A DNA stretch of 64,000 nt from Cryptomeria japonica (taxonomy: Eukaryota > Streptophyta > Pinopsida > Cupressales > Cupressaceae): the NCBI RefSeq assembly GCF_030272615.1, contig NC_081410.1, positions 509,947,442 through 510,011,441 of the forward strand, written 5' to 3'. A program made the position numbers and the translations under genes. A model generated the notes under the pieces. It saw only the letters and a program-made list of their open reading frames with translations, had not been told where the DNA came from and ran no database searches. Position 1 is the stretch's first letter. Each line of letters opens with the position of its first letter. Below, in pieces: positions 1-11,866 of this stretch.

Positions 1-165
1 TTGTGTTAGTTAAATTGTAATAGAATATGAGATCGAGTGAAGAGATATTTATGTTCAAAGGTACTGGGCTGGTTGGCTCTGAGAAATGAATTGGCCTCAA
101 CGAACCTTAGAAAAAAAAAAAAACTTTTACACAAGCATCCACCTGGAAGTGGAAGCATGAAAGCC

Positions 166-435
166 TCAATTGGCGAATCCTTCTTTTCTTAATCCTTGAT
201 TCCACTGACCTTGAAATATGTGTGGAGGCATAGATTGCAAGTTAGTAATGGTTAATTCTGAGTTCGATGTTAACTTATAAAGATCTTCGATGACTTCCTC
301 TAGAGTGAAGGGAAACAAGAAATAGATCACATCCTTTAAAAGAAAAGACGCATCATTTTGTGTGTACGTGAAAGTTCTTGCATTGTGCGGTCTATAAGTC
401 CAAAAATTCATAGAGGTAGTAATATGTTCTTTCAA
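166..435 (-). CDS. Unrecognised small ORF (89 codons)
   Basis: An ATG-to-stop open frame of 89 codons on the minus strand. Its composition is protein-like (mixed aromatic, acidic and hydrophobic residues, ending GQWNQGLRKEGFAN), unlike the low-complexity frames elsewhere in the window. I do not recognise a family and see no signal peptide, membrane segment or metal-binding motif. It sits in AT-rich DNA next to a transposon edge (primer site at 1361), so it may be part of an old element rather than a host gene. No promoter or splice context supports expression. Confidence 0.15.
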   Translation of the reverse strand: MKEHITTSMNFWTYRPHNARTFTYTQNDASFLLKDVIYFLFPFTLEEVIEDLYKLTSNSELTITNLQSMPPHIFQGQWNQGLRKEGFAN

Positions 436-1360
436 TGAAGGTCTAGTACTCTATATACTCTTATACAATCTTTGAGTAGTTCACAAACAGACACTAATTA
501 TCACATGATATATAAAGAACACGAATAGCAAGTGAATTCAGAATGATTTATATATGTTTGAAATATTATGGGTTTACGGGTCATAGACTAGTAAGAATAG
601 TTAGTTACCAGGAGTAGCATTGAAATTGAAAAAGATTATGTGATGAGTTGGAAATTACTGCCAAAAGATTGCCATGGATGCCTTCGCAATGAATCTCTCA
701 GGGTTAGGCTAAATATTTGAGCCTCGGCTCTTGGTTTGGCATTGTATGCAGTTGTGGAAGAGATGGACTACATACTCGTCTCATCTCGAGATCGCAATCG
801 ATGCGAGACTCTCATATTTGCTTGTGGGTGATAGTAGAACAATCAATCTTTGTGTGTAAAAGTGATGATCTTAAACTCCCTACCAATCGAAGTTGAATGT
901 ATCATTGAATTAGATATGTTGTAAAACAAAATTCATTAATGTTTAAGCCAGGGACTATAATGGTCGTTGAACTCTTATTATATGTATATATATTTTTTAA
1001 TTGGATATATATATTTTTTCCTTAATATAATTATCAATATAATCATTATAAATATTGGAGCCCTAGTAACCAAGGATATCTAACTTAATTATATAAATTG
1101 TTCTATTAAGAATATCTTTTTTTATTATTATTATTAAAAAACATTATATTTTTAATTCTATTTTTGAGGTGCATGTGTGAATTAGAATACTACAATTTTC
1201 CATATAAATGATTATTAGTACAACCTAAGACAAATTAAATTTAAATTTAATGGAATGATGTTTAAAGCAATCTTATATATTTATCCTTATAGCCTTATCG
1301 TTGTTAACTAGGACACAAAAAAAGGCATTTAACAATTAACAACTTAAAAGTCCAATCTTT
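436..1360. other. AT-rich stretch, no gene seen
   Basis: No open frame of note. The segment is AT-rich with short A and T runs. Lying left of a minus-oriented primer site, it could be the decayed internal part of the element whose LTR starts at 1377, but no retroelement motif is legible here. Confidence 0.4.
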
Positions 1361-2140
1361 GGCTCTGATACCAAAATGTAATGACACTTTTTTCCAAGAC
1401 TTAATTAATTATTTGCACCAGAATCAATAGATTAAATGTTAATGTTAAGTTCATTTATTAAAGGTAATTATCATTAAATTAGATGTAAATAACTAATGTA
1501 ACTATAACATGTAATAATTTGATAATAATTATAAAGTAAATTAACAGCACAATAAATAGAATAACATAACCACTTAATTCAACCATAATATTGGCAAATC
1601 ATATATAAAACATTTTCAATATCTTATAGCATCAAGGTTTTCCAATACTTATCTTAATCTTGAGTACTTGGAATAGTCATTCTCACTCCAAGAAGATTCT
1701 AGTGGCCTTGGGTTCTTTATGGCTATGGCACCCCATGGAGGAAACTGGTTCTTACACAAAACTAACCATATTATCTATAATTCAAAGGAATAGTCACAGG
1801 TCTAGGCTCTTTTACGACAAGTAAGCACTCCGGGAGGACATGTTCTTACACAAAACCTCGCATGCCTTCACAACATGAAATAAACATAGCCCTGGCAAGG
1901 ACACTCCCGAGTGTACACCGTACCCTGAGTTGGACACACGCTCTATGCCCCTTCTCCAATTCCCATGCCAACCAAAGATCTTAACCTCCATTCCGTTGCG
2001 CCCTCTACATTCCTATATTTCCTCCCATGCCCATAGCCCACCAAGCCACCTCCTTCTTCTTCTTCCTTGAGTGATCTCCATGCCCCCTTCCCAGTCTCAC
2101 AGAAATGACTTATATAACCTTTTAAGGAGTGGTTTCCAAA
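1361..2140 (-). mobile_element. LTR fragment with initiator-Met primer site
   Basis: GGCTCTGATACCA at 1361-1373 is the reverse complement of TGGTATCAGAGCC, the primer-binding site complementary to plant initiator-Met tRNA. Two to three bases on, TGTAATGACAC (1377) looks like the inner edge of an LTR on the minus strand, so the LTR lies to the right. Inside it GTTCTTACACAAAAC occurs twice (about 1748 and 1842) in similar surroundings, a small subrepeat. The outer LTR end cannot be placed; 2140 is a guess where the GC-richer sequence stops. No second LTR is seen in the window. Confidence 0.4.
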
Positions 2141-2337
2141 CAATCACACCCTTTTGAAAAGGTCACATTTAATTATCCTTTAATAATAATAATTATTCCT
2201 CTCTTTTAAGAGAGTTTTTCAAAAACATTCTTTAGTAATCCTTCTTTGAACCAAGGATTATAATATCCTTTATTTTTATCTCCCTTTTTCACTCTAAAGG
2301 GGTTATTTCATTACTTTATCTTCTTTTGGAGAAATAG

Positions 2338-2800
2338 TCACATAACAGGTAATATAGGTAGGCGAACCCATACTAGAACAACTTCAAACACAAAATCAAA
2401 GATATCCATCTTCCAAGACCATTTCTTTAAAGTCAAGGAGGCTTTGCTCATAACCCATGGTCCCCCACACAAAATGGCTAACAAATCCTCCTCACAAGAA
2501 AACCCAAAGGAGAAGAATCCTTTTAGTAGAGCGACCTTTAAGAAACCATTTTCTTCTAACAAATGCTCTAACATTATCAATATTGGGTCTAGGTCCCATA
2601 AATTTTCTAACCAAGGGAGAACCAATCAAAGAAATATTATGATCAATCACCGAATCTGGAATTGTGATAGCAAACTTACCAGATTTAGGATTTGAGATGT
2701 TGCTCACTAAAGAAAGAGATGATTTTCTAGTAGGCTTCACCCCGAAAAGTGAAACCCATGGTTTATGATTCAACCCAGGTCTAGTCTCATAACTAGGTAT
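2338..2800 (-). pseudogene. LINE ORF1 fragment, DUF4283-like
   Basis: Two minus-strand frames join across a frameshift near 2600. The upstream frame has W-V-S-L-F-G near its start, then GPRPNID and KWFLKG. The downstream frame has FSCEEDLLAIL, GGPWVMSKASLTLKKW and VWVRLPILP. This order matches the N-terminal DUF4283 RNA-binding region of plant L1-type LINE ORF1 proteins. No endonuclease or reverse transcriptase follows, so only a piece of ORF1 remains. A poly-A tail and target duplication were not found. Confidence 0.6.
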
Positions 2801-2937
2801 GCCATTTTCTGACTCAACATGTGCACATGGGCCCCTAAGAATCTAAGTTGGATTATTAACTTCCCCTAACTGGAAACACCAAATCTCAAAAATTCATCAG
2901 GATCCACATGAACAACCTTTTTCCCATCGGACTTACC

Positions 2938-3130
2938 TCCTCCTCTCCTCTTCCTCTCCACTTTCACATCTCTCTCTCTCTCTCTCTATCACTCCCTCTT
3001 TCTATCTTTACCTATCCCTATATATCCCTCTCTGCATCTATCTATGTCAATCCGTCTTTTTATATCTCTTTATTTCTCTATCATCTATCTATCTCTGTCT
3101 TTCTTGCTCACACACTCCTTATAACTCCTC
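2938..3130. repeat. Pyrimidine-rich low-complexity tract
   Basis: The plus strand is dominated by TCTC, TATC and CCTC words, including a short TCTCTC run near 2970. Open frames through it are artefacts of composition (Ser/Leu/Ile-rich). It resembles the longer tract at 3830-4620. Confidence 0.7.
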
Positions 3131-3293
3131 CCCACCTCTATCTCAACATTTCTCACATTGATGCTAGGGTTTCTACTTTGGCTGGATCAGATTCTTTAAT
3201 GACAATGAAAGATTATTTGGTTGCCACTAAGGATGCTTCTATGATTCATGATGTTGTGATACAAATGCTATTGTCTCCTCTACTAAAAATGGA

Positions 3294-3635
3294 TTGCTAC
3301 CTCTTACCCCATTGGTTTCTTCATGTATTGATACAACTTTCTTCCCTCCTGTTAGTGGCAATCCTATGTCCGCGATAGTGGTACCTCTTACCTCACCGAC
3401 TATTTCAAAGGGTGTTGGCATAAATTTTGCTAGTTGTGACTCTATGCCTTCAACGATTGTTGCTCCATCTTTTGGCACCCTTTTTTCCACTCCGGAAAGA
3501 TCGGTGTTGCGCCCTTTGGATTGGTCTATTGCGGCAGCTAAAGTTGAAGATGGTTGGATTATTGTTAAGGGAAAGCATTCAAAGATGTCCCAGCCCTCTT
3601 TTGATATGACTATTCGTTCCCACAAGGCCAAATGA
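3294..3635 (+). CDS. Possible decayed ORF between pyrimidine tracts
   Basis: An open frame of 113 codons that does not share the pyrimidine bias of its neighbours. It ends in a basic tail (DGWIIVKGKHSK, then a short stretch rich in Arg, His and Lys). A W-I-I-V-K-G-K motif of this sort can occur near the end of plant LINE ORF1 proteins, but this frame runs opposite to the LINE fragment at 2338-2800. The reverse strand is also open over most of this stretch, so the coding strand is uncertain. I do not assign a function. Confidence 0.2.
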   Translation: MLPLTPLVSSCIDTTFFPPVSGNPMSAIVVPLTSPTISKGVGINFASCDSMPSTIVAPSFGTLFSTPERSVLRPLDWSIAAAKVEDGWIIVKGKHSKMSQPSFDMTIRSHKAK

Positions 3636-3829
3636 GGGCCTTTGTAGTTGGTTGTTTGGGTTGGTTTTACTGGGCCCGCTATCTTTTTGTGGTAGTCCCT
3701 ATCATTGTTTTTGGTTGTTCTATCTAGCTGGGCTTTCAAAGATTTATCTTTCTCTTATTCTAATGTAAAGGGTTTTGGGGCCCCTTCAAAACCTGCTTTT
3801 CACTTAATCAAAAATATTTCTCACATTTT

Positions 3830-4395
3830 CACACACTCATTGTTTCTCCCTCCCTATGTCTATCTCTATCTCTTCACACTCTCTTCTTCTCGCTATTACC
3901 TCCTTTATCTCTCTCTTTCTACCTTTAATGATATCTCCCCATCTCTTTATCTCTCTCTCTATCTATATCTCATTATCTCTATCCTCTCTTTTATTAACTC
4001 CATCTCTCCTACTCTCGATATCCTTCTATCTCTCTATATATATCGCTTTCAATATCGTTATCTTTCTATGTCTCCATTTCCCACTTCTCATTATCTCCCT
4101 CTTTCTACCTCTATTTCTGTCTCTCCCTCTTCCTCTCTCATTCCATCTCTTACTTTCTATATATTTATCTCCCCTTCTCTCTCTCCTACCCTCAATATTT
4201 TCCAAGTTATATTTATTTATCTATCTCTTCTTCCTATCCCTATCTCCCCCTCTCTTGCTATGACTACCTCCTTTTATCTCTCTCTACTTCTTTGTCCTCT
4301 CTACTCCTCTCCTTTCTTCTCCCTCCCTCTATCTCCCCCTCTCATTGTCTCCCTCTTTCTATCTCTATTTATCACTTTTCCTCTTCCTCTCTCCT

Positions 4396-4465
<70 letters not shown>

Positions 4466-4620
4466 AAATTATATTTATTTCTTTATTTCTCCTTTCTATC
4501 CCTATCTTTCCCTCTCTTTATCCCTATTTATCCCTCGCTTGCTATCGCTCCCTCCTTTTACATCTCTCTACTTCTCTCTCCTTTCCTCTCCCTCCCTCTC
4601 TACCAATATCTCTCCACCTT
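3830..4620. repeat. 780-bp polypyrimidine tract with (CT)31
   Basis: The plus strand is almost entirely C and T with scattered A, and very poor in G. It contains a perfect (CT)31 dinucleotide run at 4401-4462, and imperfect TCTATC and CCTC words on either side suggest degeneration and spread from it. Overlapping plus-strand frames (Ser/Leu/Pro-rich) are by-products of the composition. Confidence 0.9.
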
Positions 4621-4624
4621 GAAA

Positions 4625-7018
4625 AGATAACATGACCCCATTGGTAACAGAATCTAGTTATCTTCATGATTCAATTTTTTGTTTTAGTCATGTTTAGATC
4701 CCTTTAACATGATGCATAGTTCATTTTAAGCTATCACTTCTAGATTGAGACCTTGGATGCACACCCATAACTTTTTAGAGGGCCTACCCATTGATCTTAC
4801 ACACTGAACAGTTGTTTGCAAAATACACCAAAACTTTCCCTAACTGACCTTTCACACTTCTTCACCATACCCATTGCACATTAAAGCGTAATTGCTAGTA
4901 AGTACATTATATATATATTTATATGAGGATATATCATTTATTTAAGTTCGTTCATATTTCATTTTATTGGAGAAGATAATTAATGGTTTAATCGAATGTC
5001 AACGATATTTTTCTTGAAAATCAAAATTTTCAAAGCACGTAGACATAAGATCTAAACAAGATCTACAAATATAAAATGTATGATCTTATTTCTGACTGAT
5101 CTGATTTTGATACGTGCATAACTCATTCGTATCCATAGAGTTATAAGTGTAGATTTTAGCCATGAATTATTGGCTACAAAGAACATACAGCTACCCGTTA
5201 TTTATAAAGCTACCCGTAAAAGGAGGGGATATTTATTCGATCAATACGGCTTGTCGAGACTTTAATTTGGCGACCGCCTTCATTACACATACAGCTTATA
5301 GTCAAAAAGTTTGGTTTCTTGCAATATTAAAGTTTCATGTACATATTAGAAAGTGATTGTATAAAGACCCGTTTTCACATTGTGATAATGGTTTCCAGTC
5401 GTCGACATATTTGATCGACTCACGAGCCGTTGGGCAAAGGTTATGTGTTTGTGCAAGATAATTTGTCCTGTTTTTTTTGTCCTATGAAGTTTATACAATT
5501 ATTTAGTTATTTTTTATGCAAAGGTATTCATTTTGTCAACATCATTGGGGTGATGATCCTTATTTTAATCCCATAGTATTGTGTCTTGCACTCAACAAGA
5601 CTTGATCTCTAGTTGACTCATTTAGAGCCATTCAACTTCATTGATAAACCAAGAATCCGTTGACAAAATGTGTCATTTTGAAACTGTAAACTATATAACC
5701 ATGACTTAGTCTGTTAGATAAAGCTCATGTGTTTGTGCAAGAAGCTATCACATTTTGAGAGAATCAACCATAGAACCATAATTATACTTATAAAGATTGA
5801 TGCAAATTTCTTCTACTAAATTATTCAAATGGAGCATATATTTAGATTTAGTTTCCTACATGGATCTAGTTTGATTTGTTTCTCATGGTGAACAAAAATT
5901 TGTAAAGTATTTGATTTTAATTGTGTTGGTGTGGTATTGGTTAATGCGTAGAAAAATTCACTAGATATTTATATTTTGTGAGTATTTAATAATGTGTGAG
6001 CACAAATTTACAAAATGAATAAATTCAAAACAAACTCGCAAATTATAAAATTGTAATGGTGATTTTTTCATGCTTAAGACATTTTCCATTTAATTTTGTG
6101 TTTATTTTGATGAAATATATAAATATAATAAATTTATTCATAAGTGATATACTTTTTATTTGTCATTTACTTATCATTATCTCACCCTTCATTCACACTT
6201 ATTTCTTACCTTCAAATTATGACCTTATCATTAAAATTCATTTTCAAGTGGCTCAAGATCGATAGAGTTTGATCACAAGAAAGGAATTACCTAATAATTT
6301 TACACTATCAAATTTAATTTTAGATGTCACATCTTGTTCTTCTAGCTATTGTGAGTTGGTTTACCGGATGCTTGTGAGGCATGCATGTATGTCATGGTAT
6401 TTGAAGACAATAAGTATACAATTATTTATTTGAATGAGCTCATATTTAATTTTATTGGTAAAGAAAAATAACTTTTTGATTAAATGTCATGCTTATTATA
6501 TATCCATCTATGGTATTTTATGTCCTTTCCTAGATTAATTTACTATTTCCCAATTATTTTTTACTTGTGATTTTTATTCTTCCCCTTCTATTAGGGCTTA
6601 GTGGAATCCCATGGATTCTTCTATGAGCTATGATGATATGCTACTTTTTAATGAAACATATAATTTTGATTATTTTAATCTTTTTAATGATGTATATTTT
6701 AGATTATGGAATACATTTTTATATAACTCTATTGAGAAAACTCACGGTTTAGAAATATATGAGGATGCACCTCACTATGATCACATGCATAAAGAAAAAC
6801 AAATAAATTTAGAGAATTCACTATATTAGATGATACTGCACATGAAATTAAAACAACTTTTGAAACACTATATAGTTGGTTTACCTTCATCAAACCAATA
6901 AATAACTCCAAGTTTGCATCTTATCATCATAGGCACGAACATTCTATACATAGATACATTACAACCAAATTTAATTGTATTAAATTATTAAAATGAGAAT
7001 ATAAAAAATTATGTAGTT
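4625..7018. other. AT-rich DNA without recognisable gene
   Basis: Strongly AT-rich with only short frames. The longest (5162-5356, 6056-6265, 6611-6829) are 64-76 codons, show no family motif and have no supporting context. No tRNA-like fold, LTR boundary or primer site was noticed. Confidence 0.4.
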
Positions 7019-8738
7019 TTCTAAATTGTATATATTAACAATTTCACATTAGGTTTGGACCCACTTTGGTAGATGTGCCTAATTCTACCTACTTTTAGTA
7101 TTATTTTTATAAAGTTAGTCTATTCTCCTATTCATGAGCTTTTCTATAGCTCATTTTTCCATGACTAGGGCATCAGATGCCTCTATCTAGTAAAATAGAG
7201 GTCAAATTTTGAAGAATGAAAGTTGAATTTGCAATAGTAGGTTATTACCTTACTTTATCAACCTTCCTTGAAAATAAGTTGTATGATACAATTAATTAGC
7301 TGATTTTTTAAGTGATATGAAATAGAAATGACTTGATAAATTAACTCATTAATTAAGTGCAAGTGATAATCAATAACTTTTAGAAATAATTGCAAGCATG
7401 GAACAACTAATTAGATACAAAATTAGAAGTATTGCAAGCAAAAGACATGTAAATTAGTATATTTGCACATGTGCTATTTTGGAATCACCAAAATGATATG
7501 TATGGAAATAAGATCCTAGGCCTATAAATGAAAAACAAATATTTCAAATTCATTTTACATAACATTGAAACATTGATAAGTTCAACTACAATCTGGATAG
7601 GAGAGCTAAACATTGGGATTCTATTCCTTTATTGGAATGGAATTGAGATTGTTAAGTGTGTGTATGAGATGGGGTTAATGATAGAAAAATTAAGAATTTT
7701 ACTAATAAATAGTGGATATAAAAAGAGTAATAGACACAACAAGCTAGATCTAAAATAGAGATAAATAAAGGAACTTGGAACTAAAATCTAGCTCATGGAA
7801 TGTGCTAGGCACATGTGCTAGATGCCCTAGTTTGAATCTATCTAAAACTTGAGAAGGTGAGTAGGAATGTAGCCAAGAGGCTCTCAAATGTTGTCTCCCA
7901 AAAATCCTACCTAAAATAGTAAGATAGGGGTGCACAATAAATTAGTCCAAGGTATTAACCTATTTGAAATCTGTTGCAACCTATAACTATCTACTCTACA
8001 CTCTTGTAACATTTTTGTTGTCAAATATAAACTTGCACACATGATAAAATGGGAAAAACGGAAAATAAAAACTTGTGGTGGTTTTCCCACATCCATATTA
8101 TACCTATGATAATAAAAGTTATTGCATGTTCTAAGGAGGATGGATTCTAAAGAAGTAATAGTTATGTTGAACTAAAATATGCTACCTCAAATATGAAACC
8201 CTTGGTGTAAATTTTGTCATAAAACTTCATGTGATTTAGTGAAGTCTTACAACATGTTAGTGTGTTATTTCAACATGGAAAAACACAATGTAATTTATTT
8301 ATAATTATTGTAATAACTTCTATGCTTAAATCTTTTTCTCCTTGAATGTGAATCTATAATTAAATTACTTATTTGAATGATATAAATGTTCTTTCAACTT
8401 ACTAGATGTAGAATTTTGAAATAAGAGAGGGAGTTGTATTTATATGTAACATACACCTTTTAAATTTTAATTTTTGGGAAGGTCAACAATGGACGGTAGA
8501 TTCACGCTATTTGCATAGTTTGCTTTCATTCTTTAAAAGTTGAGCTCAAATTGCCTAGGCATGGGTGCCTAGCACCCTAGTCTTGAAAAAATTATCCACA
8601 AAAAAATTGTGAATAGGGTAATGAACCGAGTTTAAAGATGGTCCTAAAACTAAGCATGATCAAGCATAAATTAGGCACATCTATCAAGGTGAGTCCAAAC
8701 CTAGTTTGAAATTAAGGTATACAATGTATGACACTATG
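7019..8738. mobile_element. Degenerate element with long terminal inverted repeats
   Basis: About 180 bp at the left end (7019-7200) reappears as its reverse complement at the right end (about 8556-8738). Shared landmarks, outer to inner, are ATTGTATA, AGGTTTGGAC(C/T)CAC, GATAGATGTGCCT or its GGTAGATGTGCCT variant, CCTATTCA and GACTAGGG. The arms are clearly homologous but diverged, so the element is old. The interior (7200-8555) has no open frame with transposase features, so this is a non-autonomous element. Long arms suit a Mutator-like or foldback origin; a clear target duplication was not found. A further related motif (GTGCTAGATGCCCTAGT) sits near 7810, which may mean two elements are superimposed. 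Confidence 0.5.
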
Positions 8739-8960
8739 AAATATCTCTTTATGGACATTGATTTAAAAAAATCTTCCAAGAAAAAAATTAATAGACCCTT
8801 GGGTTTATGGTCCATATCATCATATTGAATAGGAAAATATTATCTATAGGTCTTTGAATATTTTCATCAATAGCATGTAGAAGGCCCCAGTTTATTAATA
8901 TATCATTCATCTTTAGCTTTCATATCTCAAAATTGCTACCAATTTTTTTTCTCTACCTTT
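8739..8960 (-). pseudogene. gag: Old copia gag fragment (element G), left part
   Basis: Read on the minus strand this resembles the gag start of element D (29330-29560). Both have SNFE(I/M)-KLKM, then an AIDE/DANxQRP motif, and matching nucleotides such as TGGACATTGATT. It is a decayed N-terminal gag segment of a D-like Ty1-copia element. It is cut off on the left by the inverted-repeat element and on the right at 8961 by the TIR transposon. Its leader continues at 15104. Confidence 0.55.
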
Positions 8961-9677
8961 AGGTAAAAGTACAAAGCTGTGTCACACTTTTATAAAGGAA
9001 ATCGTCACTGTTGATACAAATTTTTAAATTAAATAAATAGAAAGCGAAATATATGTTTTGAATTTTGGAATGCTGTAAACTAATAAAATATATATTCTTA
9101 TGTCTATTTAATGTTTGTAATTTTAACAAAAATTAAAAAAATTATTTAAAAGTAGTTTTTTATAAAGTAAACACTATAATTTAGTCGCTGAAAAAATGCT
9201 AAATTGAAGTTACATAAGCCACCACACTTTATTTAGTATTTTTACCTTTTTTCTTGATTTTTTTTTTGTATATTGATAACTTGAAGCTCTAGTGCATGGA
9301 TTTTTTTTTACTGTTTTTTATAAATATATATTTTTCAATAAATTTAAAAAGTTGAGCATGTTGAAATATAACTCTTTTTGATTCCCACCACCTCTTTTCT
9401 TAATTATTTATCCAAATTAGAAAATAATTATATCATCTTGACATTGATTCTTTTCTCTACTGCATCATATTTTTATTTTTTTTTTTGAATAAATTTTAGT
9501 ATTTTTCCTTGAGAAGATAATCAACCTTATATTTTAGTGCTGATGACCTACTTTCAATAAAAATAAAATATAAAATATAAAATATAAAAAAAATTAAAAT
9601 ATTAAAAGATATATATTTTGGAAAACTCACTTATAGATCTATAAAAGGGTATTTTTACATTTCAAAAAAAATGTTAT

Positions 9678-10166
9678 TGTCGATGTAAATAATTATTCAT
9701 CATGGATATTATTACACTTACTTAAGTTTACTTAGGATAATGCATTTCATAGTAGTTTGGATAGGAGACACTTGGGTGTTTGTGCCACATTGGGATAGTG
9801 TGTGTAGGAGAAATTCCACCTTTTATGGTGTTGATCTTGTTATTACACTATCATATCCACTTATTATGGAGTGATAATTCCACCTTCAGTGGGTGATCCA
9901 CCTCATGTGGAATATTATATTATTTCTCCTACCTACCCACACCTATTTCCTACCTACCCTTGTTTCTCATTGAGCCACATGTCATATTTGTGTGCTCATA
10001 CATATCCCTAGCTTTGCCTATATAAGCAGGCCTCTATTCATTGTATGTAACTATTGAATTATTATTGAATCATTTTCTATTGATGAGAATACAATTTATT
10101 CTTGTCCTATATTGTGTCTCTATTTTGTACATTTCATTGACCCCTTGATCTTGGCAAAATCCAACA
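9678..10166 (+). repeat. 5' LTR of the young copia element
   Basis: Starts TGTCGATG and ends CCAACA; the partner at 14370 starts TGTTGGTG. Element length and LTR equality support intact ends. A TATATAAG box at 10019-10026 lies 341 bp into the LTR. Confidence 0.85.
10019..10026 (+). promoter_or_regulatory. LTR TATA box
   Basis: TATATAAG followed by CAGGCCTC, conserved at the same offset in the 3' LTR (14711-14718). It is the likely core promoter for the element's transcript, with the start expected some 30 bp downstream. Confidence 0.6.
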
Positions 10167-10179
10167 TGGTATCAGAGTA
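10167..10179 (+). other. Primer-binding site, initiator-Met tRNA
   Basis: TGGTATCAGAGTA directly abuts the CA end of the 5' LTR. The first 11 bases match the usual plant copia primer site. Confidence 0.85.
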
Positions 10180-10319
10180 ATTGGGGCTTCATTGATTCAT
10201 CTTGAAGAGGCATTATTGTGACGTCAAGAGGCAGATCTAAGGAGCAGCATCTTTTGGAGGCATCCTAGACCAGATCCGACCCCGCCATTGCATCCGGAAG
10301 GCCGTTTCCATGAATTTTG

Positions 10320-11866
10320 GTTATAAAGTTGGCCTATTTTGGTGAGAAATTTTTTTTTCCCAATTTTGCTTATATCGTATGGATTTTTGGAAATATTTTA
10401 TATATTTTCAGAAAAAAAAAATTTCCTTTTTTCTGAAAATTGTTTTGAAAAAATCAAAAATCAAAAAAATTGAAAAAAAAAATTCGATAAAAAAAAAATT
10501 GAAAAAGAAAAAAAAAAATTAAAAAAAAGGGATTTTTGGGGGGTCTGCAGACCCCCCCGTGACCTGTAGGTTGCAGGTCTGTCCGTGCATAGAGACCGTA
10601 CCCTGCAACACCTGCTAGTGCTGTGTATGATGGCGCCACGTATCTGCTCTGACCGTGTACCCTCCTTTCCCCGATGTCATCGCAGACTGCCGTGCCGCTG
10701 CCGAGTCCAACGCATTCCGCCCGCCTCCGACCCAGATCTCGGCACCACCGTCGGCTCCTCCAGACCGCAGACTATAGCCAGCAGCTCCTCCCGCGAGTGG
10801 CCCCCGCAGCGCCACCTAGCAGGCTCCTCCGCCCAGCGTCGGCAACCACAGCCTCCGCCCTGCCAGCACTGCGGCGTCCGGCGCCACCCGAGCACAGCTC
10901 GGCTCATCTCGTCGGCCTCCGTGCCATGCAACCCAGACCGGAGGAAACCGCCCCCGCCACGTGGCAAGCGGCCACTGGCCCGCGGTACAAACTGTACGCC
11001 TAGTCATCTTCTGTATAGTGACACACAGATATCCGTACGACCGCCACATCAGCAGCGAAATCAGCTTGCACAATCATCTTTCCGTACGGTATGGAATACA
11101 CAGTCAGCCTGCCACGTAATCTGTCCGTACAGTACGGACATCCAGTCAGCAGAGGGTGAAGTTTTTGTGATGGTCATATGACCGTCAAATTTAATCGTGT
11201 GACTTGCTAACGTCAGCGCCACATCAGTAGGGTTTGAAAATTTTTGGACCCCCTCTCATTTGCATTTTTTATTTTGCAGTTCAACTTCAAATGGCCATAA
11301 CTTGCTCATTTTTGCTCCTTTTTGGGTGCAATTTCTTTTGAAATGGGCTATAATTTTGTGCTCTCCGTAGTGGTGAAAGAATTTTTTGATTTTGATGAAT
11401 GGATTTTTCAGAAAATGCAGTTTTTGGTGACTGTACCTGAGTAATCCCAGTTTTTGCAACTTCAGAGGCTTCGTTTGGGGTCATCCGACCTCCTTTTTAG
11501 GTGCCATTTTTCTTGAAAGTGCATATTTTTTTGTCTACTTTCACATGATGCTATCAGATTGATTTCATTATAAGTAGAAATTGTACTTTTAGATCTTGGT
11601 CATTTTTGTCTCTCTTGGTACTTGTATATTTGCTTGAATCTCATTTAGATTCATTGCACTCTTGATTGAAGTCTCTTGTATCTCATTTGAGAAGTTGTAA
11701 AATTTGCATCATAAGTCCACTTTGCCTTGTTTTGCAAATGGCTCATTGTAATCGCACTAAGTATAAAGTGCCAAAATCATCACTTTAGGGGGGGTACTTT
11801 GATTGATTGAATTTGGGGGGTGTCTCTTGTGCTTTTGTGCTCTTGTGTTCATTCCTTTTTGCTGCT
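10320..11866 (+). other. Long leader with a GC-rich island and palindromes
   Basis: The leader runs from an A/T homopolymer zone (10350-10530) into an abrupt GC- and CpG-rich island (about 10540-11180), then back to AT-rich DNA before gag. In the island the word CCGTAC recurs. There is a perfect 9-bp-arm hairpin TGTCCGTACAGTACGGACA (11122-11140) and a 12-bp palindrome GGTCATATGACC (11172-11183). Frames across the island on both strands are Pro/Arg/Ser-rich and are probably compositional. A role in RNA dimerisation, packaging or internal initiation is possible but is inference. Confidence 0.55.

Noticed and set aside
3705-4635. A 305-codon Ser/Leu-rich frame and overlapping relatives
   Set aside because: The whole frame lies in a polypyrimidine tract; codon content is dictated by TCT, CTC and TAT words.
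10585-11181. A 198-codon Arg/Pro/Ser frame and three overlapping frames in the copia leader
   Set aside because: Several frames on both strands are open because the island is GC-rich. None shows a motif, and the position is a leader between primer site and gag.
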